Positions 33,924 to 43,634 of a stretch of DNA of 64,000 nucleotides are shown one piece after another. This DNA is from Bacteroides caecimuris. Its GTDB lineage: Bacteria; Bacteroidota; Bacteroidia; Bacteroidales; Bacteroidaceae. A program made the position numbers and the translations under genes. Location of the stretch: positions 1,922,001 to 1,986,000 of the forward strand of contig NZ_CP015401.2 in NCBI RefSeq assembly GCF_001688725.2, in the 5' to 3' direction. Position 1 is the stretch's first letter; the number at the start of each line of letters is the position of its first letter. The notes under the pieces are model-generated. The model was given only the letters and a program-made list of their open reading frames with translations. It was not told where the DNA came from and did not search any database.

Positions 33924-35132
33924 ATGGCAACCGTAAAAGTAAAATTCCGTCCTTCTTCTGTCATAACAAAGGAAGGGACATTGTATTATCAGATAACTCA
34001 CGATAGAGTAGTAAGACAAATAAATACAGGTTATAAACTCTATCCAACAGAATGGCACAGCTTTACCTCCCAAATTGTTGTACCGCCAAATGCAGAAGAA
34101 AGCAGATACCATTATTTGTTAGCACTACAGAACAACCTAAAGAAAGAGACCGCCCGACTGGCAGAAATAATCGTCAGACTGAATCGCACTGATAGTGCTT
34201 ATACCGCCGATAGAATTGTAGAGTTATACAATCTACGGTCTGATAACGATAGTTTTTTATTATTTACCCGAAATCTCATAGTTCAATTAAAACAGATTGG
34301 TAAGATACGTACCGCCGAGACATACACATGCGCATTAAATAGTTTTATACGGTTTCAGGGAGAGACAGATCTTCTCTGGGAAGCGGTGGATTCTAATCTG
34401 ATGATAGAATATGAAGTTTACTTGAAAGCAGAAGGGGTGTGTCCTAACACTTCCTCTTATTATATGCGTAGTCTGCGTGCGATATATAATCGTGCTGTAG
34501 AAAAGGAACTTACCATACAACGTTATCCTTTCAAGCACGTTTACACAGGAATAGATAAAACAGTAAAACGGGCTGTACCTGTAACAGTAATTCGCCAGAT
34601 ACGGAATCTAAAATTGGAGCACAATCCAATGTTGGATTACGCAAGAGATATTTTTATGTTTAGTTTTTATACACGTGGTATGTCATTCGTTGACATGGCT
34701 TATCTGAAGAAAAAAGATTTGCATAACGGAATATTATCATACCGTCGACAGAAGACCAATCAACAACTTTTTATCAAATGGGAAAAACCTATGCAAGAAA
34801 TCATAGACAAGTATGACACAACGGGAACACCTTATCTGTTACCTATTATCAAGGATGTCGGAAAAGATGAAAGACGACAATATAAAAATGCGTCACATTT
34901 AGTAAACTGCAAACTGAAAAAAATAGGAATCCAGTTAGGACTGACGATTCCACTGACTACTTATGTGGCACGCCATGGATGGGCAAGTATTGCCAAAAGT
35001 AAGAATATACCGATTTCTACTATCAGCGAAGCGATGGGACACGATTCGGAAAATACCACAAGAATTTATCTGGCATCATTAAATACTTCGGTGATAGACA
35101 AAGCAAATAGCCTTATTATTAAGTCGATATAA
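33924..35132 (+). CDS. Tyrosine site-specific recombinase (integrase family)
   Basis: A 402-residue recombinase. The N-terminal arm/core-binding region (about 110-200) precedes the catalytic domain. Arg I is in FYTRGMSFVD (R251), the RHG pair is in TYVARHGWAS (R350), the late histidine is in MGHDSENTTR (H373), and the nucleophile is in IYLASL (Y382). These are the Bacteroides-type residues. Such recombinases invert promoters or integrate elements. It lies next to a tandem-repeat array and upstream of a sigma/SusC locus, which resembles phase-variation loci, but no pair of inverted repeats flanking a promoter was found in this window. Confidence 0.85.
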   Translation: MATVKVKFRPSSVITKEGTLYYQITHDRVVRQINTGYKLYPTEWHSFTSQIVVPPNAEESRYHYLLALQNNLKKETARLAEIIVRLNRTDSAYTADRIVELYNLRSDNDSFLLFTRNLIVQLKQIGKIRTAETYTCALNSFIRFQGETDLLWEAVDSNLMIEYEVYLKAEGVCPNTSSYYMRSLRAIYNRAVEKELTIQRYPFKHVYTGIDKTVKRAVPVTVIRQIRNLKLEHNPMLDYARDIFMFSFYTRGMSFVDMAYLKKKDLHNGILSYRRQKTNQQLFIKWEKPMQEIIDKYDTTGTPYLLPIIKDVGKDERRQYKNASHLVNCKLKKIGIQLGLTIPLTTYVARHGWASIAKSKNIPISTISEAMGHDSENTTRIYLASLNTSVIDKANSLIIKSI

Positions 35133-35247
35133 GAAATATAGTTAACAAATAGGAACTGGCTAAGTTAACGGATAACTGTATCTACTAATATATCCAGTAG
35201 GTATTGACAAGTCATTTTACTGTAATACGTGATTCGTTCCACATATA

Positions 35248-35319
35248 TGGAACTAAAAGAAAACAATTGTGGAACTAAAGGAAAACAATTGTGGAACTAA
35301 AGGGAAACAGATGTGGAAC
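35248..35319. repeat. 22-bp tandem repeat, three and a bit copies
   Basis: Units TGGAACTAAAAGAAAACAAT (22 bp with TG) repeat at 35248, 35270 and 35292, with a partial TGGAACG at 35314. Copies differ by one to three bases. The array starts in a dyad GTTCCA...TGGAAC (35236-35253). A repeated site of this spacing next to a recombinase could be its binding array or a regulator site. There are no spacers, so it is not CRISPR. Confidence 0.65.
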
Positions 35320-35362
35320 GCATTATTTCTTATGATTCAGTTTGTTAGTAATAGAAAGAAAA

Positions 35363-35464
35363 ATGAAAAAGAAATGGATGGAAGTGAAAGCAACAGAAGG
35401 GAAAGGCTATCTGACCATCAAAAGCCGTCGTCCACCCAAAGCAAATATCGGAACACCGGGTTAA
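35363..35464 (+). CDS. Possible 33-residue basic protein
   Basis: A short frame MKKKWMEVKATEGKGYLTIK then SRRPPKANIGTPG. It has a high content of basic residues and a purine-rich stretch upstream (AATAGAAAG). No homology can be judged from sequence alone. It may be chance; I keep it as a low-confidence small gene between recombinase and sigma genes. Confidence 0.2.
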   Translation: MKKKWMEVKATEGKGYLTIKSRRPPKANIGTPG

Positions 35465-35594
35465 TCAGGGACTTTTTTTTATTGGAATATGTGCCACCTT
35501 TTCTAAATTTTACTACTTTTGTTTTGCGAAAGATGCTTAATTGTACTACACCTTTTATTCTTTTTTGGAAAAACAATTAAACAAAATCCAAGGA

Positions 35595-36215
35595 ATGTTA
35601 GATAAATCAGCGCAATACACGAATACAGATGACGAGAAGCTCTTTTCCTTCATAGAAAAAGGAGATAAAGGAGCTTTTACACAGGCTTATGACAGATATC
35701 ATAAGCTGCTATATGTATTAGCTTACCGTTATTTAATGAATGCAGACATGGCAGAAGATGTAGTGCAACATGTCTTTGCCCGTTTATGGGAATTTAGGTC
35801 GGAACTACATGTAGGAATCAGCCTGAAGAACTATCTCTTCACGATGACGAAAAATCATGTCTTAAATCTGATTCGTAATGAGAATAGCGCAATCAGCAAG
35901 AACTATGAAATAGCACAATCGACACCTGTCTACGAAGATAATCTGATAGAAAATCTGGAGAAGAAAGAATTGATGGCCTCTTTTTATAAAGCGGTAGATA
36001 TGCTTCCGCCGCAGAAACGCAGTATTTGTTTGATGAAAGTGAAAGAGGAACTAACGAATCAGGAAATAGCCGAACGGATGAATCTGTCTGTTAATACAGT
36101 CAAAACGCATTATACGGAAGCATTGAAAATGCTACGTATTCATTTAAGTAAAATGCTAATAATTGTTACTTTTTTCACACTAATGACATATGTAAGTGTC
36201 CACTATTTAAGATAA
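35595..36215 (+). CDS. ECF-type RNA polymerase sigma factor
   Basis: A 206-residue sigma-70 factor. Region 2 includes YDRYHKLLYVLAYRYLMNAD and AEDVVQHVFARLWEF, and region 4 is LTNQEIAERMNLSVNTVKTHY. It ends in a hydrophobic helix (MLIIVTFFTLMTYVSVHYL) seen in some Bacteroides sigma factors. The start at 35595 follows an AAGG and skips an unlikely upstream extension. With FecR encoded 8 bp downstream it should switch on the SusC/SusD locus. A candidate target promoter lies at 37351-37381. Confidence 0.85.
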   Translation: MLDKSAQYTNTDDEKLFSFIEKGDKGAFTQAYDRYHKLLYVLAYRYLMNADMAEDVVQHVFARLWEFRSELHVGISLKNYLFTMTKNHVLNLIRNENSAISKNYEIAQSTPVYEDNLIENLEKKELMASFYKAVDMLPPQKRSICLMKVKEELTNQEIAERMNLSVNTVKTHYTEALKMLRIHLSKMLIIVTFFTLMTYVSVHYLR

Positions 36216-36222
36216 AAAGAGA

Positions 36223-37215
36223 ATGAATCGACCCACTGATAAACAAATAGAAGAAGTGCTTGCCGGAATTGCTACGCCGGAAGATGCAAAGTTTGTGGCG
36301 GAATGGTTTGCCACAGAAGAAGGGAACACTTACCTGGATGCTGTGATGACCCGGGAGGCAGAATGTTTAAATGCCGAAACGGCAGAAATATATGTGGACC
36401 ATACTATACCTTCTGAAAAGATGTACCATCAGATCCAAAAGAACATATCACGCAAACAGATCAAACGTATCTGCTTCCGTGTGGCTGCAATCTTAATTCC
36501 TGTTATTTTCCTGATAGGTCTTTATATACAGATCAATTCCCGGGTGGATTTATTCGGCACTACGGAGTATGAGGAAATTCGTGTTGCCAAAGGAGAGCGG
36601 ATACAGATGATGTTTCAAGACGGGACACGAGTTTATATCAATTCAGATTCCTGGTTGAAGTATCCTAAAAAGTTCGGATTGAGTAAGCGGGAAGTTTTCC
36701 TGGTGGGAGAAGCCTATTTCGTGGTAGCCAAGAATAAAAAACGTCCGTTTATTGTTAATCTGAACGGTCCTTCCGTTCATGTACTGGGTACTTCTTTCGA
36801 TGTACAAGCCTATCCGGAAAATAAAGATATTGTGATCTGTCTGGATGAAGGACATGTAAATCTGACTCTCTCCTCTGCAAAAGAATACCCGTTACTGCCG
36901 GGCGAGAAACTGATATATAATAAAGAAAGTGACCAGTGCCGGATAATCAAAAACGATCATTCAAAGCAAGTCTCAATGTGGAAAGACAATGTGATTTCTT
37001 TTAAAGATACTCCTCTGGCAGAAGTGGTCAAGGTTCTGAACCGCTGGTATAATGTAAACTTTAAGATAGAGGATGAGCAGGCATCGAAATATGTATATAC
37101 GTTGACCTCGGATAATACGATACTGGAGAAGGTGCTTCAGGATTTGGAAAAGATTGCGCCGGTAAAATTTGAATATGATGAAGTCCGGAAAGAAGTGACA
37201 GTCCGAATGAAATAG
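36223..37215 (+). CDS. FecR-type anti-sigma factor / signal transducer
   Basis: A 330-residue inner-membrane protein. A short cytoplasmic N-terminus, about 85 residues, should hold the sigma factor. One membrane helix follows (VAAILIPVIFLIGLYIQI). The periplasmic FecR domain (EIRVAKGERIQMMFQDGTRVYINS and YFVVAKNKKRPFIVNLNG) and a C-terminal STN-like segment (LAEVVKVLNRWYNVNFKI) come next. It receives the state of the SusC-type receptor encoded next and frees the sigma factor. Confidence 0.88.
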   Translation: MNRPTDKQIEEVLAGIATPEDAKFVAEWFATEEGNTYLDAVMTREAECLNAETAEIYVDHTIPSEKMYHQIQKNISRKQIKRICFRVAAILIPVIFLIGLYIQINSRVDLFGTTEYEEIRVAKGERIQMMFQDGTRVYINSDSWLKYPKKFGLSKREVFLVGEAYFVVAKNKKRPFIVNLNGPSVHVLGTSFDVQAYPENKDIVICLDEGHVNLTLSSAKEYPLLPGEKLIYNKESDQCRIIKNDHSKQVSMWKDNVISFKDTPLAEVVKVLNRWYNVNFKIEDEQASKYVYTLTSDNTILEKVLQDLEKIAPVKFEYDEVRKEVTVRMK

Positions 37216-37350
37216 GACGGAAAGAAGTAAGAATATACTGGATAGGATAATAGAATGAAGACAGGCTGTGTATATACGCAGCCTTTACTGTTTTAGAATA
37301 AGAATGTTATGAAATAAATTAGGCTTATGCAAAAAAACTCTTTTTTCTCT

Positions 37351-37381
37351 CACCCGCTTTTTTGACTTGTGTGTCTACTAA
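37351..37381 (+). promoter_or_regulatory. Candidate ECF-type promoter upstream of susC
   Basis: The segment CACCCGCTTTTTTGACTTG followed by TGTGTCTACTAAG lies 50 bp before the susC start and has the look of Bacteroides ECF promoters (an upstream CACCC/T-rich box and a GTCTACT-like downstream box). It differs from the TAnnTTTG housekeeping pattern. A dyad GGCTGTGTATATACGCAGCC (37264-37283) lies between fecR and this site. ECF control is inferred from the gene order. Confidence 0.45.
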
Positions 37382-37431
37382 GCATAAATGAGATTTTAAA
37401 TCTAAGTTTAACTTTAATCAAAGCAAGTAGT

Positions 37432-40400
37432 ATGAAACACAAAGTTCTGCTCGTATTGTTGCTGGGGATAATCATAAGCGTGTCCGCTTCTGCCCAAAAG
37501 GTGACAATGAATCTTAAACAAGTAAAGCTGGAGAAAGTATTCTCTGCTATTACACAGCAAACTGGTCTTACGGTGGCTTATAGCCGTACGATCGTCAATC
37601 CGGATCGAATAGTGACGGTAGAAGCAAAGAATCAGGAATTATCTAAAGTTCTGAATGATTTGTTTCTCGGTACTAACGTAAACTATGAGATCGGAAAAAC
37701 AAAAATTTATTTGAAGGAGAAAGTTACGGATTCCGAACAACAAACCAGTAATGCGAACAAAAGAAATATATCCGGCCGGGTGGTCGATGAGAAAGGAGAG
37801 CCTATTATTGGCGCCAGTGTGATGGTGCAAGGCAGTTCTTTGGGTACAATAACGAATGTAGACGGACGTTATACTTTGGCTAATGTTCCCGAAAACAGTA
37901 CGATTACAGTATCATACATCGGATATATTACGGTTAATTACGCTGCTACCAGCAGAAATCTGTCCCAAGTAGTTCTCCGCGAAGATAGTAAGACACTGGA
38001 AGAAGTGGTAGTGGTGGGATATGGTACGCAAAAGAAAGTAAACCTGACTGGTGCCGTTGCTATCGTTTCGGGTGATGAACTGACGACCCGTTCTGCTGCC
38101 AACTTATCACAGCTTCTGCAAGGTTCCGTACCGAATATGAACGTAAACTTTAGTTCAGGACGTCCCGGACAGGGGGGAAACTTCAATATCCGTGGAGTCA
38201 ACTCCATTAGTGCGGATGCAGCACCTCTGACTATCATTGATGGAATCGAGGGAGATATAAATAAGGTAAACCCCAATGACGTAGAATCCATCAGTGTTTT
38301 AAAGGATGCTTCGGCTGCTGCCGTATATGGTGCCCGTGCTGCTTATGGAGTGATTTTGGTTACAACAAAGAATGGAAAAGTAGGCAAGACTAATGTCAGT
38401 TATAACGGTCGTTTCAGTTTTGGTGACACGACTACTTCTACGGACTTTGAGACACGTGGTTATTATTCGGCCGGTATTAATGATATGTTCTACAAGACAT
38501 ACCAAGGCGTCCCTTATACACATTATACCCAAGAGGATTACCATGAATTATGGATTCGCCGTAATGATAAAGTAGAAGATCCTTCCCGACCATGGGTGGT
38601 AGAAAAAAACGGAGAGTATAAATATTATGGCAACTTTGACTGGTATAATTGTTTGTTTGATAATACTCGTCCCACTTGGGAGCATAACTTGACGGTTTCG
38701 GGAGGAACCGAAAAAGTGAAGTACATGCTATCAGGCAACTACTATAATCAGAAAGGAATTATCAGAATAGATCCGGACCGCTTTAAGAAATATACGTTCC
38801 GTTCAAAGATCATTGCCAATATCACTTCCTGGTTTGAATTAAGTAACAATACTTCTTATTATCATTCTGAATATACTTATCCGGGGCTATCGGGAGTAAA
38901 TGACGTTTTCAGCAGAGCCGGACGGCATGCTTTGGCAAGTATTGTACCGATGCATCCGGATGGAACCCTGGTTTATAGAACAGGTCTGACAGATACAGGA
39001 GAAGTGGCAGATGGTGTTAGTGCCGTATTATTAAATGGCGGACATCACAATCGGAATCGTGAATATGAGTTTGTAACTACGTTTGAAGCCGTTTTAAAAC
39101 CAATCAAGCATTTCGAGGTTCGTGCAAACTACAGCTGGGCACATTACAGCCAACAGAATTTGAATCGTTCCGTAGATGTGTTATACTCCAGAAATCCGGG
39201 AGAAACAATCACAATGGATAACGGACGTACCAAAGGCAATTATTTGTCGGAAACACAAAATAACCAGATACGTCAAACTTTCAACTTATATGGGACGTAT
39301 GACAATACCTTCGCAAATGCACATTCTGTAAAGGTTATCGTAGGCGGTAACTATGATTATAAGTATTTCAAGAAATTGGGAATGAAACGTAACGGGTTAC
39401 TCTCTGAATCTCTCGATGATTTTAACCTGGCAAAAGGTGATGATATATCCATAACCGGAGGACAAGAGGAATATGCGATTCTTGGCTTTTTCTATCGTTT
39501 GAATTATGGATATAAAGACCGCTATCTATTTGAAGCCAGCGGACGTTATGATGGTAGTTCCCGTTTTCGTCAAGGACATCGTTTCGGTTTCTTCCCGTCA
39601 TTCTCTGCCGGATGGCGTGTCAGTGAAGAAGCCTTCTTTACACAAGCCAAAAACTATGTAAGCAATCTGAAACTAAGACTGTCTTACGGATCATTGGGAA
39701 ATCAGAAAACAGTAGGCTATTATGACTATCTGCAACTGATTAATACCGGAGCGGTAATGAACTATGCTTTCGGAGATACTACGAAAGGCGATTATGCCTA
39801 TGAGTCAGCTCCGAACTCTACCGATTTGACTTGGGAAACTGTAATCACAAAAAATATAGGTTTGGACTTGGGCTTTCTTAATAACCGTTTGAATGTATCT
39901 TTTGATGCATATATTCGTGATACTAAAGATATGTTGATGGCAGGAAAGACTTTGCCTGGCGTATATGGCGCCTCTTCTCCCAGAATGAATGTGGCAGACT
40001 TGCGTACGAAAGGGTGGGAAGCATCTATTACTTGGGGAGATAGTTTTACTTTGGCAAGCAAGCCTTTCAACTACCGGGTAATGGCTGGTATCGGAGATAA
40101 CACCTCCAAAGTGACAAAATATGATAATCCCAACCGGACGCTGACCGATCCTTACGAAGGACAGCAGTTAGGCGAAATATGGGGATACGTAGTAGACGGT
40201 TATTTTAAAACGGATGAAGAAGCAAGGAATTATAAAGTAGACCAATCGTTCGTTAACCAAATGATTAATGCAAGCGCTTTGGATAATGGACTTCATGCCG
40301 GTGACCTTAAATTTGTCGATTTGGATGGTAACAACAAGATTGAACAGACAACATCTGCTAATGACCGGAAAGACATGAAAGTGATCGGTAACTCATTGCC

Positions 40401-40932
40401 TCGCTATAATTATAATTTCGGAATCTCTGCGGATTGGTATGGAATTGATTTTTCAGTTCTTTTTCAGGGCATCGGCAAACAAAATTGGTATCCTGGTGCT
40501 GAAACGTCCATGTTTTGGGGCCCTTATTCCCGACCATACGCTAGTTTTATTCCTTCCGACTTTATGAGCCAGGTATGGAGTGAAGAAAATACAGATGCTT
40601 ATTTCCCACGTCCCAGAGGATATGTGGTTCTCGGAAGTAATCGTGAATTAGCAGTGGTTAATACTAAGTATTTGCAAAACCTCGCTTATTGCCGATTGAA
40701 AAATCTTTCTATTGGTTACACATTGCCGGATAAATGGCTTTCTAAAATAGGTTTCGAGAAAATACGTGTTTACTTTAGTGGTGAGAACTTGCTGACATTC
40801 ACTAAGCTACATTCCGATTATATTGATCCGGAACAAGCATCGGCAAGTAACAGCTGGAAAACAAGTAAAAGTGACGCAAATATTTATCCCTGGGCAAAGA
40901 CATACTCTTTTGGTGTAGATATAACATTCTGA
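37432..40932 (+). CDS. SusC-type TonB-dependent receptor with STN signalling domain
   Basis: A 1166-residue outer-membrane transporter. It begins with a signal peptide (LLVLLLGIIISVSASA) and an STN domain (KVTMNLKQVKLEKVFSAITQ). A carboxypeptidase-like domain (ISGRVVDEKGEPIIGASV), TonB box and plug (EEVVVVGYGTQKKVNLTG), and a large beta barrel ending AKTYSFGVDITF follow. STN domains signal to a FecR partner, matching the sigma/FecR genes upstream. SusC carries oligomers or other ligands through the outer membrane with SusD. Start chosen at the ATG before MKHKVLL, after a purine-rich AAGCAAGTAG. Confidence 0.9.
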   Translation: MKHKVLLVLLLGIIISVSASAQKVTMNLKQVKLEKVFSAITQQTGLTVAYSRTIVNPDRIVTVEAKNQELSKVLNDLFLGTNVNYEIGKTKIYLKEKVTDSEQQTSNANKRNISGRVVDEKGEPIIGASVMVQGSSLGTITNVDGRYTLANVPENSTITVSYIGYITVNYAATSRNLSQVVLREDSKTLEEVVVVGYGTQKKVNLTGAVAIVSGDELTTRSAANLSQLLQGSVPNMNVNFSSGRPGQGGNFNIRGVNSISADAAPLTIIDGIEGDINKVNPNDVESISVLKDASAAAVYGARAAYGVILVTTKNGKVGKTNVSYNGRFSFGDTTTSTDFETRGYYSAGINDMFYKTYQGVPYTHYTQEDYHELWIRRNDKVEDPSRPWVVEKNGEYKYYGNFDWYNCLFDNTRPTWEHNLTVSGGTEKVKYMLSGNYYNQKGIIRIDPDRFKKYTFRSKIIANITSWFELSNNTSYYHSEYTYPGLSGVNDVFSRAGRHALASIVPMHPDGTLVYRTGLTDTGEVADGVSAVLLNGGHHNRNREYEFVTTFEAVLKPIKHFEVRANYSWAHYSQQNLNRSVDVLYSRNPGETITMDNGRTKGNYLSETQNNQIRQTFNLYGTYDNTFANAHSVKVIVGGNYDYKYFKKLGMKRNGLLSESLDDFNLAKGDDISITGGQEEYAILGFFYRLNYGYKDRYLFEASGRYDGSSRFRQGHRFGFFPSFSAGWRVSEEAFFTQAKNYVSNLKLRLSYGSLGNQKTVGYYDYLQLINTGAVMNYAFGDTTKGDYAYESAPNSTDLTWETVITKNIGLDLGFLNNRLNVSFDAYIRDTKDMLMAGKTLPGVYGASSPRMNVADLRTKGWEASITWGDSFTLASKPFNYRVMAGIGDNTSKVTKYDNPNRTLTDPYEGQQLGEIWGYVVDGYFKTDEEARNYKVDQSFVNQMINASALDNGLHAGDLKFVDLDGNNKIEQTTSANDRKDMKVIGNSLPRYNYNFGISADWYGIDFSVLFQGIGKQNWYPGAETSMFWGPYSRPYASFIPSDFMSQVWSEENTDAYFPRPRGYVVLGSNRELAVVNTKYLQNLAYCRLKNLSIGYTLPDKWLSKIGFEKIRVYFSGENLLTFTKLHSDYIDPEQASASNSWKTSKSDANIYPWAKTYSFGVDITF

Positions 40933-40958
40933 TAATAACGAATATAAAGGAATATAGT

Positions 40959-42704
40959 ATGAAAATAATGAAATATACATTGTGGGCGACTGTTGGTCTG
41001 TCGTTGTTATTTGCTTCTTGTGAAAACATATTGGATATAAATCCGAAAGATCGCTTGACGACTAAGGATTATTTTACGAATGAAGAGCAATTACAGTTGT
41101 ACAGTAATCAATTCTATTCGAATAACTTCCCGGGTGATGGCGATATTTACAAGGATAATGCTGATGTGTTGATCGTATCACCTTTGGACGATGAAGTGAG
41201 CGGACAACGTGTCATTCCGGAAACGGGTGGAGGATGGAGTTGGAGTGCACTGCGATCAATTAATTTTTTATTGGATAATCTGGGAAACTGTAAAGACCAG
41301 AAAGTGCGCGACAAATATGAAGCCCTAGCACGCTTCTTCCGTGCTTATTTCTATTTTGAAAAGGTGAAACGTTTTGGAGATGTACCTTGGTACGATAAAG
41401 TACTCGGCTCGGATGATGCCGATTTATACAAAGCCAGGGATTCACGCGAATTTGTGATGGGAAAGATAATGGAAGATCTTAATTTTGCTATAGAGGTTTT
41501 TAAAGAAACCAACCGGACAAAAGAACTTTATCGCGTAACCTGGTGGACTGCCCAAGCATTAAAGTCACGTGTAGGATTATTTGAAGGTACTTATCGTAAA
41601 TATCATAGATTGGGTGATTATGAAAAATACTTGAATGACTGTGTAAGTGCCTCTAATGAAATCATGACTGCTTCCGGAGGATATTCATTATATCAATCCG
41701 GCTCACAGTCCTATCGTAATCTCTTTAAATCCGAGAATGCGATTGATGCGGAAATCATATTGGCTAGGGATTATAATAATGATTTGAGTTTGGTTCATAA
41801 AGTACAGGCTTTTGAGAATTCTCCGACATTGGGCCGTCCCGGACTTTCGAAAAAACTGGTCAATTATTATTTAATGAAGAACGGCAACCGTTTCACCGAC
41901 CAACCCAATTATGCAACAATGGAGTTCAAGGATGAAATAGTCAATCGTGATCCGCGTTTAGCGCAAACAATCCGTACTTCAAATATAAATATGAATGTTA
42001 CGATGACCGGATACCACCTGCTGAAATATGCAAATGATAATATGAGCTATACAGGTGATTCAAGCAATGACCTTCCTCTGTTCAGATTAGCGGAAGTCTA
42101 TTTGAACTATGCCGAAGCAAAGGCAGAATTAGGAACACTGACGCAAACTGATATCGACAATACGGTAAACAAATTGCGGACACGTGCAGGAGTTACGGGA
42201 AAACTGAATATGAACGCAGCAAACCTTTCTCCGGACCCTTATATGTGTGCTCCGGAAACCGGTTATGTGAATGTCACAGGAGATAATAAAGGGGTGATTC
42301 TGGAAATTCGCCGGGAACGTGCGATAGAGCTAGTCATGGAAGGCTTCCGTTATTATGATTTGATGCGCTGGAAAGAGGGGCAATGTATGGCCCAATCTTT
42401 TAAAGGATTTTATCTTCCTGCTACAGCTATCAATAAAGCGTATGATATCGATGGAGACGGAACAAATGATGTCTGTTTCTACACCACATCTTCGCAACCC
42501 AGTGTTGGAAGTGTGACGTATGTAAAATTGGCTTCCGATGGAAGCGGCACCTCATTGTCAGAAGGTAATTATGGTAATTTATTGTGTTACAGTTGGATCG
42601 ACCGTACCTGGAATGAGAACCGTGATTATCTATATCCGATACCAAGACAGGAAATAATCTTATCTAATGGTGTCGTAACCCAGAATCCGGGATGGAATGA
42701 ATAA
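40959..42704 (+). CDS. SusD/RagB-type surface ligand-binding lipoprotein
   Basis: A 581-residue lipoprotein (LLFASC lipobox, Cys around residue 21; then ENILDINPKDRLT). It has the usual TPR helices and late motifs: LRTRAGVTGKLN, RRERAIELVMEGFRYYDLMRWKEG, and NPGWNE at the end. SusD caps the SusC barrel and binds the ligand outside the cell. Its ligand is unknown, but the downstream EEP enzymes hint at a phosphodiester. An AAAGGA Shine-Dalgarno-like sequence lies 8 bp before the start. Confidence 0.9.
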   Translation: MKIMKYTLWATVGLSLLFASCENILDINPKDRLTTKDYFTNEEQLQLYSNQFYSNNFPGDGDIYKDNADVLIVSPLDDEVSGQRVIPETGGGWSWSALRSINFLLDNLGNCKDQKVRDKYEALARFFRAYFYFEKVKRFGDVPWYDKVLGSDDADLYKARDSREFVMGKIMEDLNFAIEVFKETNRTKELYRVTWWTAQALKSRVGLFEGTYRKYHRLGDYEKYLNDCVSASNEIMTASGGYSLYQSGSQSYRNLFKSENAIDAEIILARDYNNDLSLVHKVQAFENSPTLGRPGLSKKLVNYYLMKNGNRFTDQPNYATMEFKDEIVNRDPRLAQTIRTSNINMNVTMTGYHLLKYANDNMSYTGDSSNDLPLFRLAEVYLNYAEAKAELGTLTQTDIDNTVNKLRTRAGVTGKLNMNAANLSPDPYMCAPETGYVNVTGDNKGVILEIRRERAIELVMEGFRYYDLMRWKEGQCMAQSFKGFYLPATAINKAYDIDGDGTNDVCFYTTSSQPSVGSVTYVKLASDGSGTSLSEGNYGNLLCYSWIDRTWNENRDYLYPIPRQEIILSNGVVTQNPGWNE

Positions 42705-42733
42705 CAAGTATAAAAGATATAAATAATAGATTT

Positions 42734-43627
42734 ATGAAAAAGATAGTAATATACACATTGATTTCCTTCATATTCTCTGTTTTCGCCAGCAGTTGTGAAG
42801 ATAATAAAGACAATTCATTGTACTATCCTGATTTCACGTGGGATACAGGAGATGGCGAGGAAGACGAAGACCCCGTGACTGAAACGTCCATGCGTGTAGC
42901 AACTTATAACTTACTGGTGGAAACTGGTACAGGATGGACTAACCGCCGAGAACGTGTGGCACAATTAATCAAAGACTACGATTTTGAGATTTGTGGATTC
43001 GAAGAAGCCAGTTGGGAACAACGTTCCTACTTAGGAACCCAACTTGCGAGTGATTATCAGATTCTCGCTTATGGTCGTGACACTGGAAATGACGATAACA
43101 AGGCAGGAGAGATGAGTGGCATTTTATATAAGAAGAGCCGCTACACATTACTGGATGCCGGACGTTTTTGGTTTTCCGAAACTCCGGAAATTCCTTCCAA
43201 CGGATGGGATGAAACAAATTTCAAACGTTTCTGTGTATGGGGAAAATTCAAGGATAGCAAGACTCAAAAAGAATTTTATCTTTTTGAAACTCACATGCCT
43301 TTGGCTGATAATGCCAGAAAACATGCATGCCAAATGCTGGTGGATGCAGTTTCCGATAAAGCAAAAGACAATACTCCCGCATTTTGTACCGGCGACTTTA
43401 ATGCGACTCCTGATGCTCCCGAAATAGCCACTACGATTTGCCAAAGTGGTATATTGAAAGATGCGTATCGGGAAGCGGCCGTTCAACACGGAGCTCTCTT
43501 TACATTTCCTTCTAAAAAGACCAGAATTGATTTTATTTTTGTGAAACATGCTACGGTGCTTTCTACCCGCACTATTGTCAGTTCTTTATCCGATCATTAT
43601 CCTATGGTGATTGTAGTAGAAATCTAA
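42734..43627 (+). CDS. Endonuclease/exonuclease/phosphatase-family lipoprotein
   Basis: A 297-residue lipoprotein (FASSC lipobox, Cys around residue 21). The EEP fold motifs are all visible: MRVATYNLLVE (Asn), FEICGFEEASW (Glu), CTGDFNATPD (Asp/Asn), RIDFIFVKH, and SDHYPMV (His). These enzymes cleave phosphodiester bonds in DNA, sphingomyelin, inositol phosphates or similar. It would be exposed at the outer membrane surface or in the periplasm. It lies in the SusC/SusD operon, with a second EEP gene at 45827. Confidence 0.85.
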   Translation: MKKIVIYTLISFIFSVFASSCEDNKDNSLYYPDFTWDTGDGEEDEDPVTETSMRVATYNLLVETGTGWTNRRERVAQLIKDYDFEICGFEEASWEQRSYLGTQLASDYQILAYGRDTGNDDNKAGEMSGILYKKSRYTLLDAGRFWFSETPEIPSNGWDETNFKRFCVWGKFKDSKTQKEFYLFETHMPLADNARKHACQMLVDAVSDKAKDNTPAFCTGDFNATPDAPEIATTICQSGILKDAYREAAVQHGALFTFPSKKTRIDFIFVKHATVLSTRTIVSSLSDHYPMVIVVEI

Positions 43628-43634
43628 AATAAAG

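Larger units (their letters stand above)
35133..35594. other. Intergenic region between recombinase and sigma-factor genes
   Basis: About 460 bp. It holds a tandem 22-bp repeat (35248-35313 with a partial fourth copy), a short possible gene at 35363-35464, and a -7 element TACTTTTG (35514-35521) for the sigma gene. The -33 box is not clear. Confidence 0.5.

Noticed and set aside
35248..35319. Tandem 22-bp repeats as a CRISPR array
   Set aside because: Units are directly adjacent with no spacers and there are no cas genes.
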